DNA from: Pomacea canaliculata
Taxonomy: Eukaryota; Mollusca; Gastropoda; Architaenioglossa; Ampullariidae
Assembly (NCBI RefSeq): GCF_003073045.1
Contig: NC_037602.1
Span: 11,473,731 to 11,537,730, forward strand
Length of the DNA stretch: 64,000 nucleotides
Reading direction: 5' to 3'
The notes beneath the pieces were generated by a model. That model was given only the letters and a program-made list of their open reading frames with translations, was not told where the DNA came from and ran no database searches. This document shows positions 1 to 13,630 of the stretch, one piece after another. Made by a program: the position numbers and the translations under genes. How positions within the stretch are numbered: position 1 is the stretch's first letter; each line of letters begins with the position of its first letter.

Positions 1-2654
1 AATTGTACAAATAAATTAACACTGACATTGGCTCCCTGACTTTCACACAACTTTGCCAAACATGATCAAAGGTTCGATGACATGTGCCGACTGAAGAAAA
101 GCCCTCAGGACAAGCATTGGTAATGCCGCCGGCAGCCATAGTGGAAGTACAGGACCAAGAACAGGAGGACCGAGCAACACTCGTAAAACTGGTTTATCGG
201 TGAATCAAGCTCAGACTCCGATGCAGCCTCCCCATCAAGTTGCACAGTATTGACCTTTCCCCCGCTCACACCAAGTCTCAGCTGGAGGGGCAGGCTGCTT
301 ATTTTCAGTCCCTCAAAACTTTCGAGATATTTCCTATCTCAGTATCTGGTTCCCGTAGTGGAATTGCTTTCAAAAACTAGGTTAATCTGGTTACAGTAAA
401 CTGAGAAATGAAAAACTTGTGAAGAAGTTTTGTGGTGGAGGTAAGAGAAGGCGTGAACCCTGAGTGTCGCACATTAGGAGCCCGCAGACACCTAATGTCT
501 GCTTCATTTGCTCTTTTGTCTCGCATCCCTCTCTTCCAGCCTTCGGCTTCGTGCTCATGCTCCAATATGGAAAATGTCCTTCTAGTCTTAGACGGTTACA
601 GAGACCTCTACAGTTAATAAACATTGGCTGTGGTCGCTCATATCATTCTACACGAATACCCCACTGCTCGTGGTTTAAATTTATTTTAAGAAATTTCAAC
701 TAGCGAAACAACCCATATATAAGCTGATACAGCAAAGAGATATCGTTATTTATTCCTGACTCTTTTTGAAATGGTTACTTAAAATAATTTTTAAAAAAAA
801 AACCAGACTTCTGATTTTAATTTGAGACACAATTGCTGTTTTTGTGACTCTTGGAACAGAATGTTAGAAGCGAAAATATTTTGACTGTCGCTGTAAAGAT
901 AAAATTATTAAGAATAGTCCAGCTGTCTGTCAGTTTGTCAATTGTTTTCGATGTTTTGTGGTCGTCGTTGTTCCAGTCACTAGATGCAGACTTCCACATA
1001 CAAATATTACCAGCCTCGCTTCAGTCATGTCACGGGCACAGTCATCTCACGCCTTCATACCCCCAGCCTCACAATAAGTCGACTAATACATTGTTTTCTT
1101 ATACAAATAAATATTCGTTTAATTTGTCTCACCTTCCTTGTATCCGAGTACGTGCATGGCGAGCTGTGACTGGAGAGATGCGGTGGTCGTCGTCAAGGTG
1201 ATGGATGTCGTCGCGCCGGCGCTGGGCGTCAGTAAAGACAGGGACGAGGATCATCCTGTCAGGGACGATAATAAACGACATCCACTGACGTGCATGGAAT
1301 GACAACATCATGCAATATTCTTAAAAGGGAATCAGTGTCGTGCAGGATCGCCACTGCTCGAGGCCAGACGACAGGATGACTGCCTCAAGCTTTCTCTGTC
1401 TTCACATCTCTCCTCTAGATGTGAGCATTTATATGGCGCGTGTTTTCTCTCTATCTCTTGCTTTCCTATTATTAAATATGTTTCACAATGTTTACATTTG
1501 AATATTTAACACACTGTCAAAGGATGCCTGCTAGGAGTCTTGTGTTTCAATTCATGCTATGTGAGGAATAGAAGTCTTTAGCCCCCCACAGCAACTTATT
1601 AATTATTTATTTTACTCTTTTACAACTCTTGTTTACTACCCGTAGATTTTCATGCATGTTGGCCATGGCTGGAAGGTGCTACCCTGGGTCACACAGTTTA
1701 CATATTTACCTACAACAACCTAAATGTCGTAGTTGCTGGGAAGCTGATTAGAATCAGTCAGTCGATGAAGGAGTCCAACAGTAAATTTAAATTCTCGCGT
1801 GATAAGCAAATGACAGTCACACTGGTGAGAGAATTGAGACCAGCAGGGGGACTACACCTATCTACCCCTGGTAACAAATATGACATCGTCCGAGGGTCTA
1901 AAGCAAGTGGAATTGATTTCTTTAAAAACATCAAGTTGTCTAAACAGCATGCAGACCTACGGTACACCACTCGTCTGGACAAGACTGGCTTGGTAAATGC
2001 TTAAATACCAGGCTACATTGCAAACCTTGCCTGCTGTCACTTGCATAAAGCTTGGCAAATCTGGAGTTAACACGCAGCGCCCCCTGGCTACTTGAGCATA
2101 CATCCTCCCTCCATCTCTGTCCAGACAAGGCTCACAAGAAATTAAGATCTTTTCTGTCAGCCATCGATTTGGTCGGTGGATGTGTTAAGCAACTGCCCTC
2201 AAAAAAAAAAAATTTCAAAGTCAGGTCTGGAGTAAAATGTTTGTAGACTACCAAGCAAATCAGCGAGAGAATTTTCCTGCACCATCGAGAGCCTGGGCTC
2301 AGCCAACTGTTAACTGCGCCATCTTGCTATCACCTGGTGAAGAGTGACAAGAGGGTAAATGAGAGAGAGAAATGTTATGTCAGACAAATCAGTACCAAAG
2401 CTTTGTGTTTGTTCCTAATCTCAGCTGTCTGATTGTCCACCTGCAAGTCAGCCTTACATCACCTTCCCACCACTGTAGAAAACAAGGCGAGGGTCACTCT
2501 CAACATCAATGTCATCATCAGATGTGGTCATCATATAGTTGTACAGTGTTGCATGTGTCTGTCAGCTACAGACTGTGATAGGCAAAGGTCACAAATATAC
2601 AGTGATTCCACAATTGTTTTTGAGACCAGCATCCATTCTTATTATGTTCTTGTG

Positions 2655-2735
2655 TTTGTCGTTTTAGTAAAGCTCCTTGAGCTTACATTTAATGATGGGG
2701 AAAAGCGCTATACAAATAAACAAATTATTTTTTTT
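2655..2735 (+). repeat. CR1/L2-like LINE or SINE 3' tail
   Basis: The stretch ends in AAAGCGCTATACAAATAAAC followed by an A/T-rich run. The phrase 'GCGCTATA(T/C)AAAT' plus an AT-rich tail is the common 3' end of CR1/L2-like LINEs and their SINEs in invertebrate genomes. Similar tails occur near 15.56, 45.39 and 57.55 kb. No coding remnant is visible upstream, so this is probably a heavily 5'-truncated copy. Confidence 0.45.
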
Positions 2736-2881
2736 TTTTTGATGACCGACTTTCTGACCTGTGTGAGAAGGTCCAAGAATTTCCTTTCCTGGCAAAACCA
2801 TCCCAATGTCCTTGATCCTGTGATGGTTTCTCATCATCCTGACATTCACATTTCCTCTTCTCTGGCAGAATCTGGCTCTCC

Positions 2882-3010
2882 TGCTGACCCCAATTCATTG
2901 ATTGCCTCTCCTCTCCTGTTGACCCCATCCCATTGACTGCCTCTCCTCTCCTGCTGACCCCATCTCATTGACTGCCTCTCCTCTCCTGTTGAGTGCATCT
3001 CGTTGACTGC
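2882..3010. repeat. 35-bp minisatellite, about 3.7 copies
   Basis: Four successive units start at 2882, 2917, 2952 and 2987. Each begins TG(C/T)TGACCCC(A/T) and ends CCTCTCCTCTCC. The first three are nearly identical; the last is partial and diverged after GTTGA. The period of 35 is not a multiple of three and the array lies in no gene. Confidence 0.85.
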
Positions 3011-3446
3011 ATGTCCGAAGCCAACTGACCCCATTGATTTGAAATCTTGATTATAGGGCTGTGTGAGTACACTTAAACTTACATCCATGCGCTGAGTGAG
3101 CCAGCAGCATCCCTTTGTCAAACAGATATATACATGCGTGAACAAAAGGTTGCTTTTCTTTGAAAGTTGTTTAGTTGCTTATTACAAAATCGCTCACTGA
3201 CTGAATCGTTCGCTCATTTTTTTTCACCTTCATTCTTGTCCTTCATGTATTAATATATTTGAAAGAAAGACCGCAACAATAAAAATACGGTGTTCATGAG
3301 GTTTTAAATATAGGTCACGGCTGGACAACCAACAAACTCTACTACACAAACCTCATTAGAACTGTCACCAAACAGGCTTGAGCAAAAAGAAAAAAACCTT
3401 ACTAGTACTAGTAGCGCCAAAGTATCTGGTAAACAAACCTTATGAA

Positions 3447-3560
3447 GTGTTGTACTAAACATTACACAGCAATGTGAGAGTAGCAGGCTGTTGTAGTAAA
3501 CTTTACACAGCAATGTACTAAAAATTACATAGCAGACTGTTGTAGTAAACATTACTTAGC
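3447..3560. repeat. Diverged tandem repeat, three copies
   Basis: Three related units, TGTTGTA(C/G)TAAAC(A/T)TTAC followed in the first two by ACAGCAATG, start near 3447, 3488 and 3537. Spacing is irregular (41 and 49 bp), so this is an old, indel-rich tandem duplication. Confidence 0.6.
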
Positions 3561-3741
3561 CCACAATTTAAAAAGGAGAGAATTGAGTAAAGGGAGAGAA
3601 CACGATAAACATTTTTATTGCTCTGGATGTAAAATTGATTTTTCACAGAGTACATACATTTCAATTCACTTATCATGCCTCCTTTACATTCTTTTTTGCA
3701 CGAAGTAACGTAAACCGATTTTTTCCTTTTATTTCTTATCC

Positions 3742-3745
<4 letters not shown>

Positions 3746-3778
<33 letters not shown>
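3746..3778. repeat. 33-nt poly-T tract
   Basis: An uninterrupted run of 33 T. It could be the A-tail of a minus-strand retrocopy or a mononucleotide microsatellite. No flanking element with a target duplication is visible. The length should be treated as approximate because such runs are often miscounted. Confidence 0.9.
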
Positions 3779-3779
<1 letters not shown>

Positions 3780-5539
3780 GTGCGAGTTCTTAGTTACACA
3801 TACAGTACTATTACTTCCAATAAAAAAACTGTTTCCCCCGAATGTTAAAAAATTACATGAAATCGTTTGTGCTTAGTGTGTATCAGAATTATGGCCGCCT
3901 CTATATTGGAGAGTGATTAATTGTCACTAATGCCCACTTCCTCTCTGTGCACACTTCACACACCTATATCTTGCACTGGAGAACTTCAGGTAACTTCACT
4001 GAACTATAGTCAAATGTCTCAAACATTTAAATCATGTCACTGGAAATGTCCTGTGAATAGAGTTAATTACTCGCACGCTGAGTGCATTAGCAACATTGTA
4101 AATAAAGGGAATTATTCTCACATTTAATATGATTCACAAATCTTTAAAAATCAGGAACTAGTTCCACCCTGATGGTGCGTCAAAGGTGAAGTGGTGTGAA
4201 CATCTGTTCTAATAAACGGGTGAATAACCCCTTTTCGTTCTCCACATCCACCCTGACAAACATCACCAGGTGCAGAAAGAGCTCGACATATTGACTGTCT
4301 TTTGAACACCTTAATCCCAGTTCTCCCATCCACTGAGGCCTTCACAACATCAACGTCTCCCCACGTCTGTGGTGTCGACTTTTTGCTGTGCATTCTGATG
4401 CTGGTGGGTGTTTGTATAGAGGGAAAGTGTCCACCCCTATCTGGGAAAATCACATCAAACTTTAGCCAGTAATTATGAAACAACTGCACCCCAACTAGAC
4501 CCTTAGCATCCTTCTAAACAAAAGAAGTTAGTCACATGGTCAGCGTGTATCAAGAACTACCAGGATGGATTAGTCACGTGGTTAGTCCTTATTCCCTCTC
4601 TTCTCCGTACACGGAATAAACTAATGATTATTGCGGCAAACGTCTATGTTTCTACTTGTCTACATGTCAACGAGTGTGTTCAAACAACATGTTTGAGATG
4701 CTTTCCTTCAACTGAATTTCGAATGATATTTTGGTGCAAGTGTGTCTTGTGTGGGTGTAGTTACCGTTAGGGTATTGCTTATTGATCTTCGTCAGCCCCC
4801 CAGCATGTAGTCTGGGCGATGGTGGACATCTTATCTCGCCTGCCCGCAAATGAACGAAGCGGGGGTCCGCCCTCCTCCAGGCAAAGACCATCAAACAATC
4901 TTATTTCTATCACTCTGGGCTAGGAATTATTCGGGTGTAGATCACACACCAGTACATACTTTTCTATACATTGTAGCAATAAAAGCAGCAAACAACATCT
5001 TTATTTGCACAGAAAAGTCGGAATCAGCGCTATAGAAAACTGAGTTGATATTTTGTGTTGCCTTTGGCGATACTCTTGTCCTTACTGACCCATCACAATG
5101 GTGGTATAGATAGCAACTGGTCTTTGCATACTGTGGAATGTGTGTGTGAGAGAGAGACTAGCTGTTTAAACAGTGTTCCATGGGACCAGACACGTTAATT
5201 TTCTGAGGCATCTCTCTCTTTCTCTACTTAAGTCCGCTTCCTCTCTCTCTCTCAAACCATCCAGGAACTAGCTAAGCAATATCACTTAGTCTGTACTTAC
5301 ACCTAGACGTACTTGTAATGCCATACATCCTCCCAGTGAGCTCATGACAGTTCTGGTACTGAGCTATTCAGGAGAGCAAACATATTCTTCACTTTGTTCT
5401 GTGGGGGAAAATTTGATATGTCCTTTGATAGTTCTTCTCATGTCGGAGGAAATAGCCCAGCTGACAACTGCTGTATAAAGTCTGCTCCGGCCTGCAAGTC
5501 AAACACAGAAGAGAGAGATGGAGGTCGGCAATGGAGGGC

Positions 5540-5579
5540 ACACATTCACACATTCACACATCCACACATTCACACATTC
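5540..5579. repeat. 8-bp tandem repeat (ACACATTC)5
   Basis: Five adjoining 8-bp units with one substitution, in the third unit (ACACATCC). It is intergenic, upstream of DCST2. Confidence 0.9.
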
Positions 5580-6566
5580 CTGTCATTAAGGACTAACATC
5601 CGCCAAATCCAGCTCTTCTGTTGACACAAAACCTTCGCAGTTGCAAGAACCTGGGACTAATGACCAGACATCGGAGCGCTGGTTGTCTCTGGAGTAACAG
5701 GCAGACCAATCTCCAGGGTAATGCTTGGGTCAGTCGCTGTCATCGCCAGAATAGTTGGATGCTGGAGGCAGAAACAGAGGCCAGGCTGATAATCCCAGCT
5801 TAATGACGTCTGCCACAGTCAAGTGCAACAGCGCGCAGGACGAGGCGGTTGATGGGTCATGTGACACACTTTGATGTCTAAGGACTTCCACGTCCTACGT
5901 CTTCACCACTTGAAGGTGGTGTAATCTTAAGCCGGGCTTGTTGAGACTCGCGAAACATCAAGAGGACATGCGCAGGAGAACGTGCTCCTCCTAAGATGCG
6001 CGGTGGACTGACGAGGATTGCGAAATACCAGTCGAGCACAAAGACGATCGAGTGTTAAAAAAGTTTCGAGTTGTTATTACAAAACTTGGAGTTGGCTTTC
6101 GGAAGAGTCTTTGGTGTTATACGGGTTTCCAATGACAAATAAATTCAATCGGATGTCAGTCAGAAACCATTCGGAAACTTTTAATCTTTTAATCGGCAAA
6201 AATAATTGTTTCCAACACTTTATGGGGAACATCATGAGAAAAACCTTACATGAACCTCCACATGTTCCTTTCTATTTGTAAAAAGAGTGTTTAAATGATT
6301 TCTTGTTCATCAAGCAAATCTCCGCCTATTTTAAATGATTCTTGTTCTCTTGCAATCAATATTACGATGTATATATCTGTATATATATATATAAAAGACT
6401 AACTCACACCAGAAAACGTATCTTGCAGACACTCCTGTCGGTTCTTATCATCTTATCCTGCCGGTTCTTATCATAATATCAATAACTATTATTCTGCGAT
6501 GAGGAGTGTATACAGGTGTAAAAGAAAGAGAGAAGACCGGAATAGTTTTTTTTTTTTTTTAAATCC

Positions 6567-6595
6567 TGACGTGACGCATGTGTGTTTTGACGTCA
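6567..6595. promoter_or_regulatory. CRE cluster upstream of DCST2
   Basis: A perfect palindromic cAMP response element, TGACGTCA, lies at 6588-6595. Two overlapping half-type sites (TGACGTGA at 6567-6574 and TGACG at 6572-6576) sit just before it. The cluster is about 120-150 bp upstream of the DCST2 start codon. CREM/CREB sites of this type are known in many post-meiotic, testis-expressed promoters, and DCST2 is sperm-specific where studied. That the cluster drives this gene is inference. A TTTTAG at 6700-6705 resembles a splice acceptor, so the true transcription start may lie further upstream. Confidence 0.45.
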
Positions 6596-6714
6596 GGTTA
6601 GTAGGTAAAAATCCCCTTTGAACCTCACCGCCTTGATTATCATTCTCTCCTCTACCTGGCAGACTAGACTGACTGCTGTAACGGAAACATCTAATTCTTG
6701 AGTTTTAGGATAAA

Positions 6715-9700
6715 ATGTCGGCATGGGCCGCAGTCAAGAAGGCCCTAAGGGTCCGGCGGAAGATGTTCCGCCTCGCCGACGCCAAGGAAGACAGCCTCCG
6801 CGAACTGGCGGGCCTCCCTCCTCGCCAGACCTGGTGCCAGAACTGCTGGGGAGGACTGAGGACCATCTGCAGGATGGTGGTGTGTCGCGCCTGCTGTCCG
6901 CGTGTGTGCTGGATGGATGTCAGCTGCAAGGAACTGCTGTGTCCACGAACTACGTGCTGGGGACGCATGTTTCATATCGGTGAGTCTCAGAACGGGAGGG
7001 GGCAAGTTTTCAAGTATACATTTAAAATTTCTCGTTAGGTGACTGGCAGGCAACCCAGGGTTTGTACGTCCTGTCATGGATTGTAAGATGTTAGCAAACT
7101 GTGAAGAAACGATTGTCGTGATTTTATTTTGTTGTTCGCAGGGACTTACGAGAACGAAGTCCTGAAGAACTGCCTGGGATTCGTCTGTGGTCTTGTGCTC
7201 ACTTTACTGCTGTACGCATGGTTGTCTCTGCAGCTGGACTACTCACGGAAGAAGGCTGCTATCATCAGGTACGTCTACACACATAACCGTGGATGTAAGG
7301 CTAAGGGTCGTGTAGGTCAACGAGATATCTCCATCCACAATTTATCTCTGGTTGAGCTGAACAGGAGAAGGGTTCTCAGTCTCCCATTGTTAACGACGTT
7401 AAATTAATTATAAAGCTTGAAGCGAATTATTCTTAACACCAATTTTTGCTTCATTTTAAGTCCAAATGTTGCCTTATTTCAATGAATGCCATTTCTTTCC
7501 CTTCGGCAGTTGTACCATCGGCTTCGTTCTCACCCTCGGTCTGGCGTTCTCCATTTCTACACGATGCCTCGTTCTTCTGACACTGCCTCAGATGTTCTCC
7601 AAACAAGGCCGCAGCTTCTTGCTGGTGTACGCCACCGTGCTGGTCTTCACGTATCCAGTCAGCAACTTCAACCGCAATCTGATGGTCGTTGCTGACAGTG
7701 CCACCTGTGGCCAGAGCCTGATGCTCAACGAGACACAGAGGTTGTTGCAAATGGTGAAGGATCCCTTATCAGCTGTCATCGACTCTCTCGAAGAGATGTT
7801 TGACAGAATCAAACGGTTTGCTGACTTGCTGCAGGGAGCTTTCAAGGCGCTGGCCAGAGCTGTGAAGGAGATCGCATCTGCCATTGCTAAGGTTGGGGTA
7901 CAGTCCTGTCTTACTATTACAGTGAGAATATATTTAATGTATTTGGACTCAGGTACTTAACATGAAAGTATTTACGCAAAATTTTTTTTCTCTCCAGGTT
8001 TTCAAGTGGCTTTACAATATTGTGGACATTTGCAACGAGCAGATGGGGGAGCCATACAAAAAGTGTACAAAGGTTTTTGATGATGCCTACAAAGATTGCA
8101 GCAGACGTCTGGGGGTCTTTGACTTTGTCTGTGGAATCGTCACCGCCACTTCTCACCTTTGCCACATCGCCCGCATCGGAGAATTACTGTGCCTGTTGTC
8201 GGCTGCAATAAAGACTCTGGTGGTAGACACTATTAAAGAAGCGACCATAGGAACGGTTTGTAATGGGCAGCTAAAAGGTTCACCTTCTGTAGTTATTTAC
8301 TGTTGTTACCGACTGTCGTGCTGACGGTGACTGTAGATAAAGCCACTGGGAGGAGTTCAGATGTTCTGCTTGTGTGTGGCAGGTGATGGACTTGCACGAA
8401 ATGTTCTACTTCAATGTAACCATGAAGAACTACTTCAACTATACTATGAACCAGTCGAGGTCCTACACGGAGGTGAAGAATGCCATTCTCGCCGACATCT
8501 CGCGCCGCCTATCGGTCCTGTCAGCCGTCCTGACCGTGGTGGACAATGTCATGATGGTCACCATCACCTTCGTCTTCATCAAGGCCTGGTTCTATCGCAA
8601 ACACTATCTCAGCAGTGACAGGTGACTACATATACCAACGAGTTGCCTGCATCCTTTTATCTTTCTGTTTCATCTATCTTTTCATGCCTACATGCCGGTC
8701 TGCTTGCCGCAAATAACTAATTTTTCCCTGCTTGCCAGCCCCACAGTGTAGACGAGTGTAAAAACGCTGTCTATATAATCAAACACACATTATTGTTTTA
8801 CATATTGTTGTCATCACTCTACAAGCTTGCTGTATGATATAATCTCACTCACTTTCACTGCCTTAGTAGTGGATACTGACATAAATTAAATCTCTTTTCT
8901 CTTTTGTCTCTGTCACTCTCGGTTTCTTTCTCTCTTCCGTCTCTTTTATTACATATCTTTATTACACACACCACACACACATATATATATATTTACAGCT
9001 GCATACCTGTACATATATCCCATAAAAACTATAGACATACTTGTAAAACCAAGTACCTGCCAGCACCCCAGCTTCAGACCCTTATTAGAAAATTTGAGAT
9101 AAGTGTTCAGTTAATCCATTCTTAGATTGGTTTTTGTTTACAACACAAAACCTTTCAAACATAAAATTAAGCTGAACTTTGCAAGTCAGTTTTTTTTTCT
9201 TTAATTCAATTGTTTAAAGATAATTTAGCCCTTCAAATATGATTACTTTGGGAGATTTTTATGTGGCCCGGCGATAACTACAAAACATATCATCTTTATT
9301 CATTCTGTAAATGATGTTTCATCTACATCTCTACCCCAGATCAGATTATGGAGTATTTTTCATATCTTCACTGGGATAAATATCTCGATTTATTTTCCTG
9401 TTTATTCCAAGTAACATATCACACTGTCCACACCTCTGTGTCAGCTACGACAACTACTATGTCACGAGCCTGTTGTACGAAATCGACGAGAGGCGCAAAC
9501 AACTGGGGAGGGACACTCTGCTGCCTCTCAAGAAATGCGAGGAAACCAAGTACATCGGCGCCTGCTCCTACCTCCTTACAAAGAAAGAACAACGCAAGAT
9601 GCTAAAGGTCAGAGTTCGTCGTTATCACTGCTCATAGGTAGTCATGATCATGTCAACAAACGAACTGTACATAGGTCTTCTGTGTCTATGTGTATAGATG

Positions 9701-12700
9701 TACAGTTGTACACTTTATACAAACTTCGTGATATTCATCTTGTTTGTGATATAAAAGTTCTTGCAAGCTATTTCAGGCCTGCTTCTGAGAGTTTGGCGCC
9801 TCACTTTTCACCTCTCAGCCAGAGGTATGACCAATGACTGCGTTCATTCTTGTGGCCACTGCTTGGTTGTTCAGTTCTTCCGACACAGGGAGGTGATGCT
9901 CCCCCCTACACACACACACCTTTCATCAACTCCTCTTTTTCCCTTGGTACGGGCACAGATCTGTTAGGAAGCGAACGCAGGAGATACTTCCACTACGAAG
10001 CAGACGAATTTGTTGGTCAAGCCTGTGAGGGCAAAGTTGACAGACCTGATATTGCTCAATCTCGTGTGGCTAAACGCCACTTTTCCCTCTAAGCAGTTGT
10101 CACCGACGGGTAAAGAATCGGCGAAGTATTTAGCAGGATACAGTCTCGTTTGTCTACAGTCGCTGCTATTTATGCTGACAACCATGATGCATGTCTCAGC
10201 AGGGAGGGAAGTGTGTTCCAGACAGCTGAGGTAGCGAAGGCAAACATACATCCGACAAAAGATTTCAACTAATCCTAGGAACAGTCTGCAGCTTTTCTCT
10301 AGAGAATCGGAGTGACCTAGAGAAGAAGTAGGATGGGTGTACAAAGCTTCAGAAAGATAGCCTAGAAATGCGTACTCAAATTGTCGAAACACAAGAGCTA
10401 CGATGTGAAACTGTGTGACTAACTTCACTGGCTACCAATGAAGCTCCCTGAGCAAAGATGTTCTGCGCTCGTGAAACACTCACAGCACAAAGAACTGCTC
10501 ACAGAATGTAGCCAGTAAAATATCTGTAGTTTGTAAACACGCTCATTTATCTGCTAGGATATCTCTTGTAGACCTGTATTACACAACGTCGTCTGTCTGT
10601 CAGGGCATCCTCTTCTGGGCATTTGGCGCTTATCATGCCGGCTTCTACCTGGTCATTGACTACGGTCTGTACTGGATCCTGGCCATGATCACCCGCCATC
10701 TGGCAGTCAAGACAACCGCTTCTCTTCCTGCATTTCTAAAGCTGCACGTGGAAGGTCAGCTCAGAAGACCATGAACATGAGATGTTTGTTACTGTTTTTC
10801 AGTCAAAACATGATCTCAGTGGGCGGACAGGTCAACAAACATCTGTTAGACGTTCAGTAAACTTTTACTTTCTTCAAAGCAAATCTTTGACGATCTTATA
10901 CTTAATTCTAACTAGAAAACAGCTCAATATTCTTGATAATTGAATGACTAAATAAATCTCCAAAAGTTTCCTTTAAAAGTGATTGTTGAAGAGATTATTT
11001 GTGTGATCTTGAAATGTAACTGCGGACGACGTTTTGCCCTTCGACAATATATAAATCTGAGAGTAAGGGCTAGAACACATCTTTCAATTTCTTGAATGAA
11101 CCTCAGGAGTGGAGCATGAATATCACGTGTCTGTAAATATGTTCCGACCAGGCGAAGGGCCCATGGCAGACATGTACCGGTCTATGGTCAACCTACTGGA
11201 CCCTTTGGCTAGCAGCGACCTGGATGTCGACAGTTCCTCCTGTCTCCCCAGGCCTTCCCGTCCAGATTTGGATGCTTACAGGTAGGCCTCACTGAAATCA
11301 ACCATCTGAAACTGGGTTGGAAAAGATGGATTATCACCTCCCACAGGTATACCCCAGGGACCACAGGTATACTGAGTGCCTTCTAGATGAGCTGCAGCTT
11401 GAGGCAACCCCCTTAAGCCAAAGCCTATTTGCGATGAGAGGTTGTCGCTCTGGCTCTGGTCCAGACCTGCCATCCAAGCAACATTGCCTCCGGCTCAAAG
11501 CCATAGCCCCTTCATCGCGAGAGAATGTTTAAAATATCAGAGAAATGGGCTGATACGTGCCTTCCCCCATTCCCGAGCAAGAGGTGAAATCATTCATGGG
11601 GACAATATTTTCTCCTTAATTAGCTTAACTAATTGGAATAATTGTGATACTTTTACAGAATTTCTACTGCTTTAGACACTTTAATCTCAGTAGTTTGAGC
11701 TGCTTTTATGTGTAACTGTCTAAATCACAATAGCTTTCTTAGGTCTGTATCCGTCTTGACATGAGAGAAATTTCTCTTCTCCGGCTCCCCGGTCTGGAAT
11801 TATCAGTCCCTTTCTACTGTGCCTGTCATTCGAAGATTTAAGTCCAGCCTCAAAACCCCATTCTTTCAAAAATACCTCTCACAAATCCGGCAAATTCTTC
11901 TTACTTCTCAGTTCCTATCTTTGACCATGTACTTTGCTTCCTATTTACTGCTGTTGTCCATTTATTTGCTGTTTACTTTTTCGTTTGTTGTAGGATGACT
12001 AGTCTTTGGTGTGCAGCGCACTGAGTTCACCTCTATGCCCTACAGATTGTACTAGTATTGTCAGTAGTGTTCTTTGCTTGCGGCCATGTTGGTAGGACCA
12101 TTGTGGTGCTGTATGTGCTGACTAGTATTGTCAGTAGTGTTATTTACTTGTGGCCATGTTGGTAGGACCATTGTGGTGCTGTATGTGCTGACTCTGGTGA
12201 TGGCCATGCTGGAGGCCTACGGTCTGAGGCTGCGGCGGGTGGTGGCCGCCTGCTACTATCCAGCTCGAGAAAGGCAACGAGCGGTCTGGCTGTACAACAC
12301 CATCTTGCTCACCAGAGGCGCTTTCTTCAAGTTCACCAGACGCCAGCTCAGACGCAAGTTCAAAAATGACACCGAGATACAGGTAGGATGTAGGAGTTGA
12401 AACAGCTTCCTCGGGAACGCATTGTGTTCATACTTACATCGCAGCACTGTTGCGTGGCTCTCTATTCACTGTATGCACACGCACACACATACACAAACAC
12501 ACTTGACCAAGCTGGCGGGAATGGGTACCTGACTCTACAGAGGGTTGGGTAGGGTAAGGTAACAAGGAGAATATGGGCAGTGCCCTCACGTAAACCTGAT
12601 CCCGAGAGAAGTGCAGTCTCTGACACCTCCTTTCCCCACACTCAAAACCTGAAAAGGTTAGGGAAATACTTTAAACGGCGGTAACATCACAACATTTTTT

Positions 12701-13598
12701 GTTTTCAATGTCAAACGACAAAGCAACACTTAACAAGAAACAAAACTAATTGAAAAACCATTCACCCGGTTATCACAATTACAAGAAATTATGTAATATC
12801 AGAACAAAATAAACTCTATAATCATATTAAACACATCAAGGTTTGAAAATCAGTGTGTCCAAAAAAGACCCGTCTTCTGTAATTAATGCCTTTGTTTTGT
12901 AGTAAATTAGGTTTCCTTTTTCATTATTTTAGATCAAGGACCAAATGTAAAAAAAAAAAAAAAATAAAGTTTTCTTATTCTGTTACCCTTGTAATAAACA
13001 TTTGTCCTTTCACACACACACACCCCCTCTCTCTCTCTTTGTGTTCCTCTAACTTTTCTGTACTTTGTGAAAAATTACATCTCAAGCATTGAACAAAAAG
13101 ATATTCTTGCTCACTCAGAACCTTTTTTGAGGGGTGGCTACCCTCTCCCCTTTTCCCCCTGACTCCCAATCCACTGAAAAGGCCTCCAACCTCACTTTTT
13201 CCTGAAAAATGACATCTACCGAAAGTTCTAGAGCTGAGTTCTTTGTCTTTTCAGAAACTCAGTGTGCGGAGCCGTCTGGTCCGCCAGTGCCCAGCCCTCG
13301 GTAGGCTGCTGAAGTTCCTGGGCTATGACCGAAAAATGTGTCTGTTGTGTGGGGCAGAGGGGCGTGTCAGCGACATGGACAACTTCATTCACTGTTCAAA
13401 TCACGGTTGTGAGGCCGTGTACTGTCAGCAGTGTTACGACGACCTCAACAACCTTTGCACTGTATGCATGAACCCTGTTGATTATGGGGACATTTCTGAT
13501 GCCAGTGAGGAGGTGAGTGTGTCCTTTGATTAGATCAATCCTCATCATCATCCATCAATCATCCATCAATCATCCTCCATCCATCCATCCTCCATCCC

Positions 13599-13630
<32 letters not shown>

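Larger units (their letters stand above)
1..6560. other. Intergenic region without a recognised gene
   Basis: I see no open reading frame here with recognisable homology or an exon-like chain. The longest frame, on the minus strand at 4151-4489 (112 codons), has no domain I know and no convincing flanking splice sites. The stretch holds a LINE-tail-like segment near 2.7 kb, a 35-bp minisatellite near 2.9 kb, a diverged tandem repeat near 3.5 kb, a 33-nt poly-T at 3.75 kb and an 8-bp tandem repeat near 5.55 kb. A distal promoter or the untranslated first exon of DCST2 could lie at its right end. Confidence 0.6.

Noticed and set aside
4151-4489. A 112-codon minus-strand open frame
   Set aside because: No recognisable domain, no start context or splice partners, and no neighbouring exon in phase. 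It is most likely a chance frame.
5880-6010. Small inverted repeat CACCACTTGAAGGTGGTG and GC-richer patch
   Set aside because: The stem is short (seven or eight pairs) and no RNA-gene boxes are nearby.
12128-12165. In-frame extension upstream of DCST2 exon 9
   Set aside because: The open frame extends to 12128, but acceptors there are in the wrong phase for the donor at 11281, and the added residues have no counterpart in human DCST2. The acceptor at 12161-12165 fits both.
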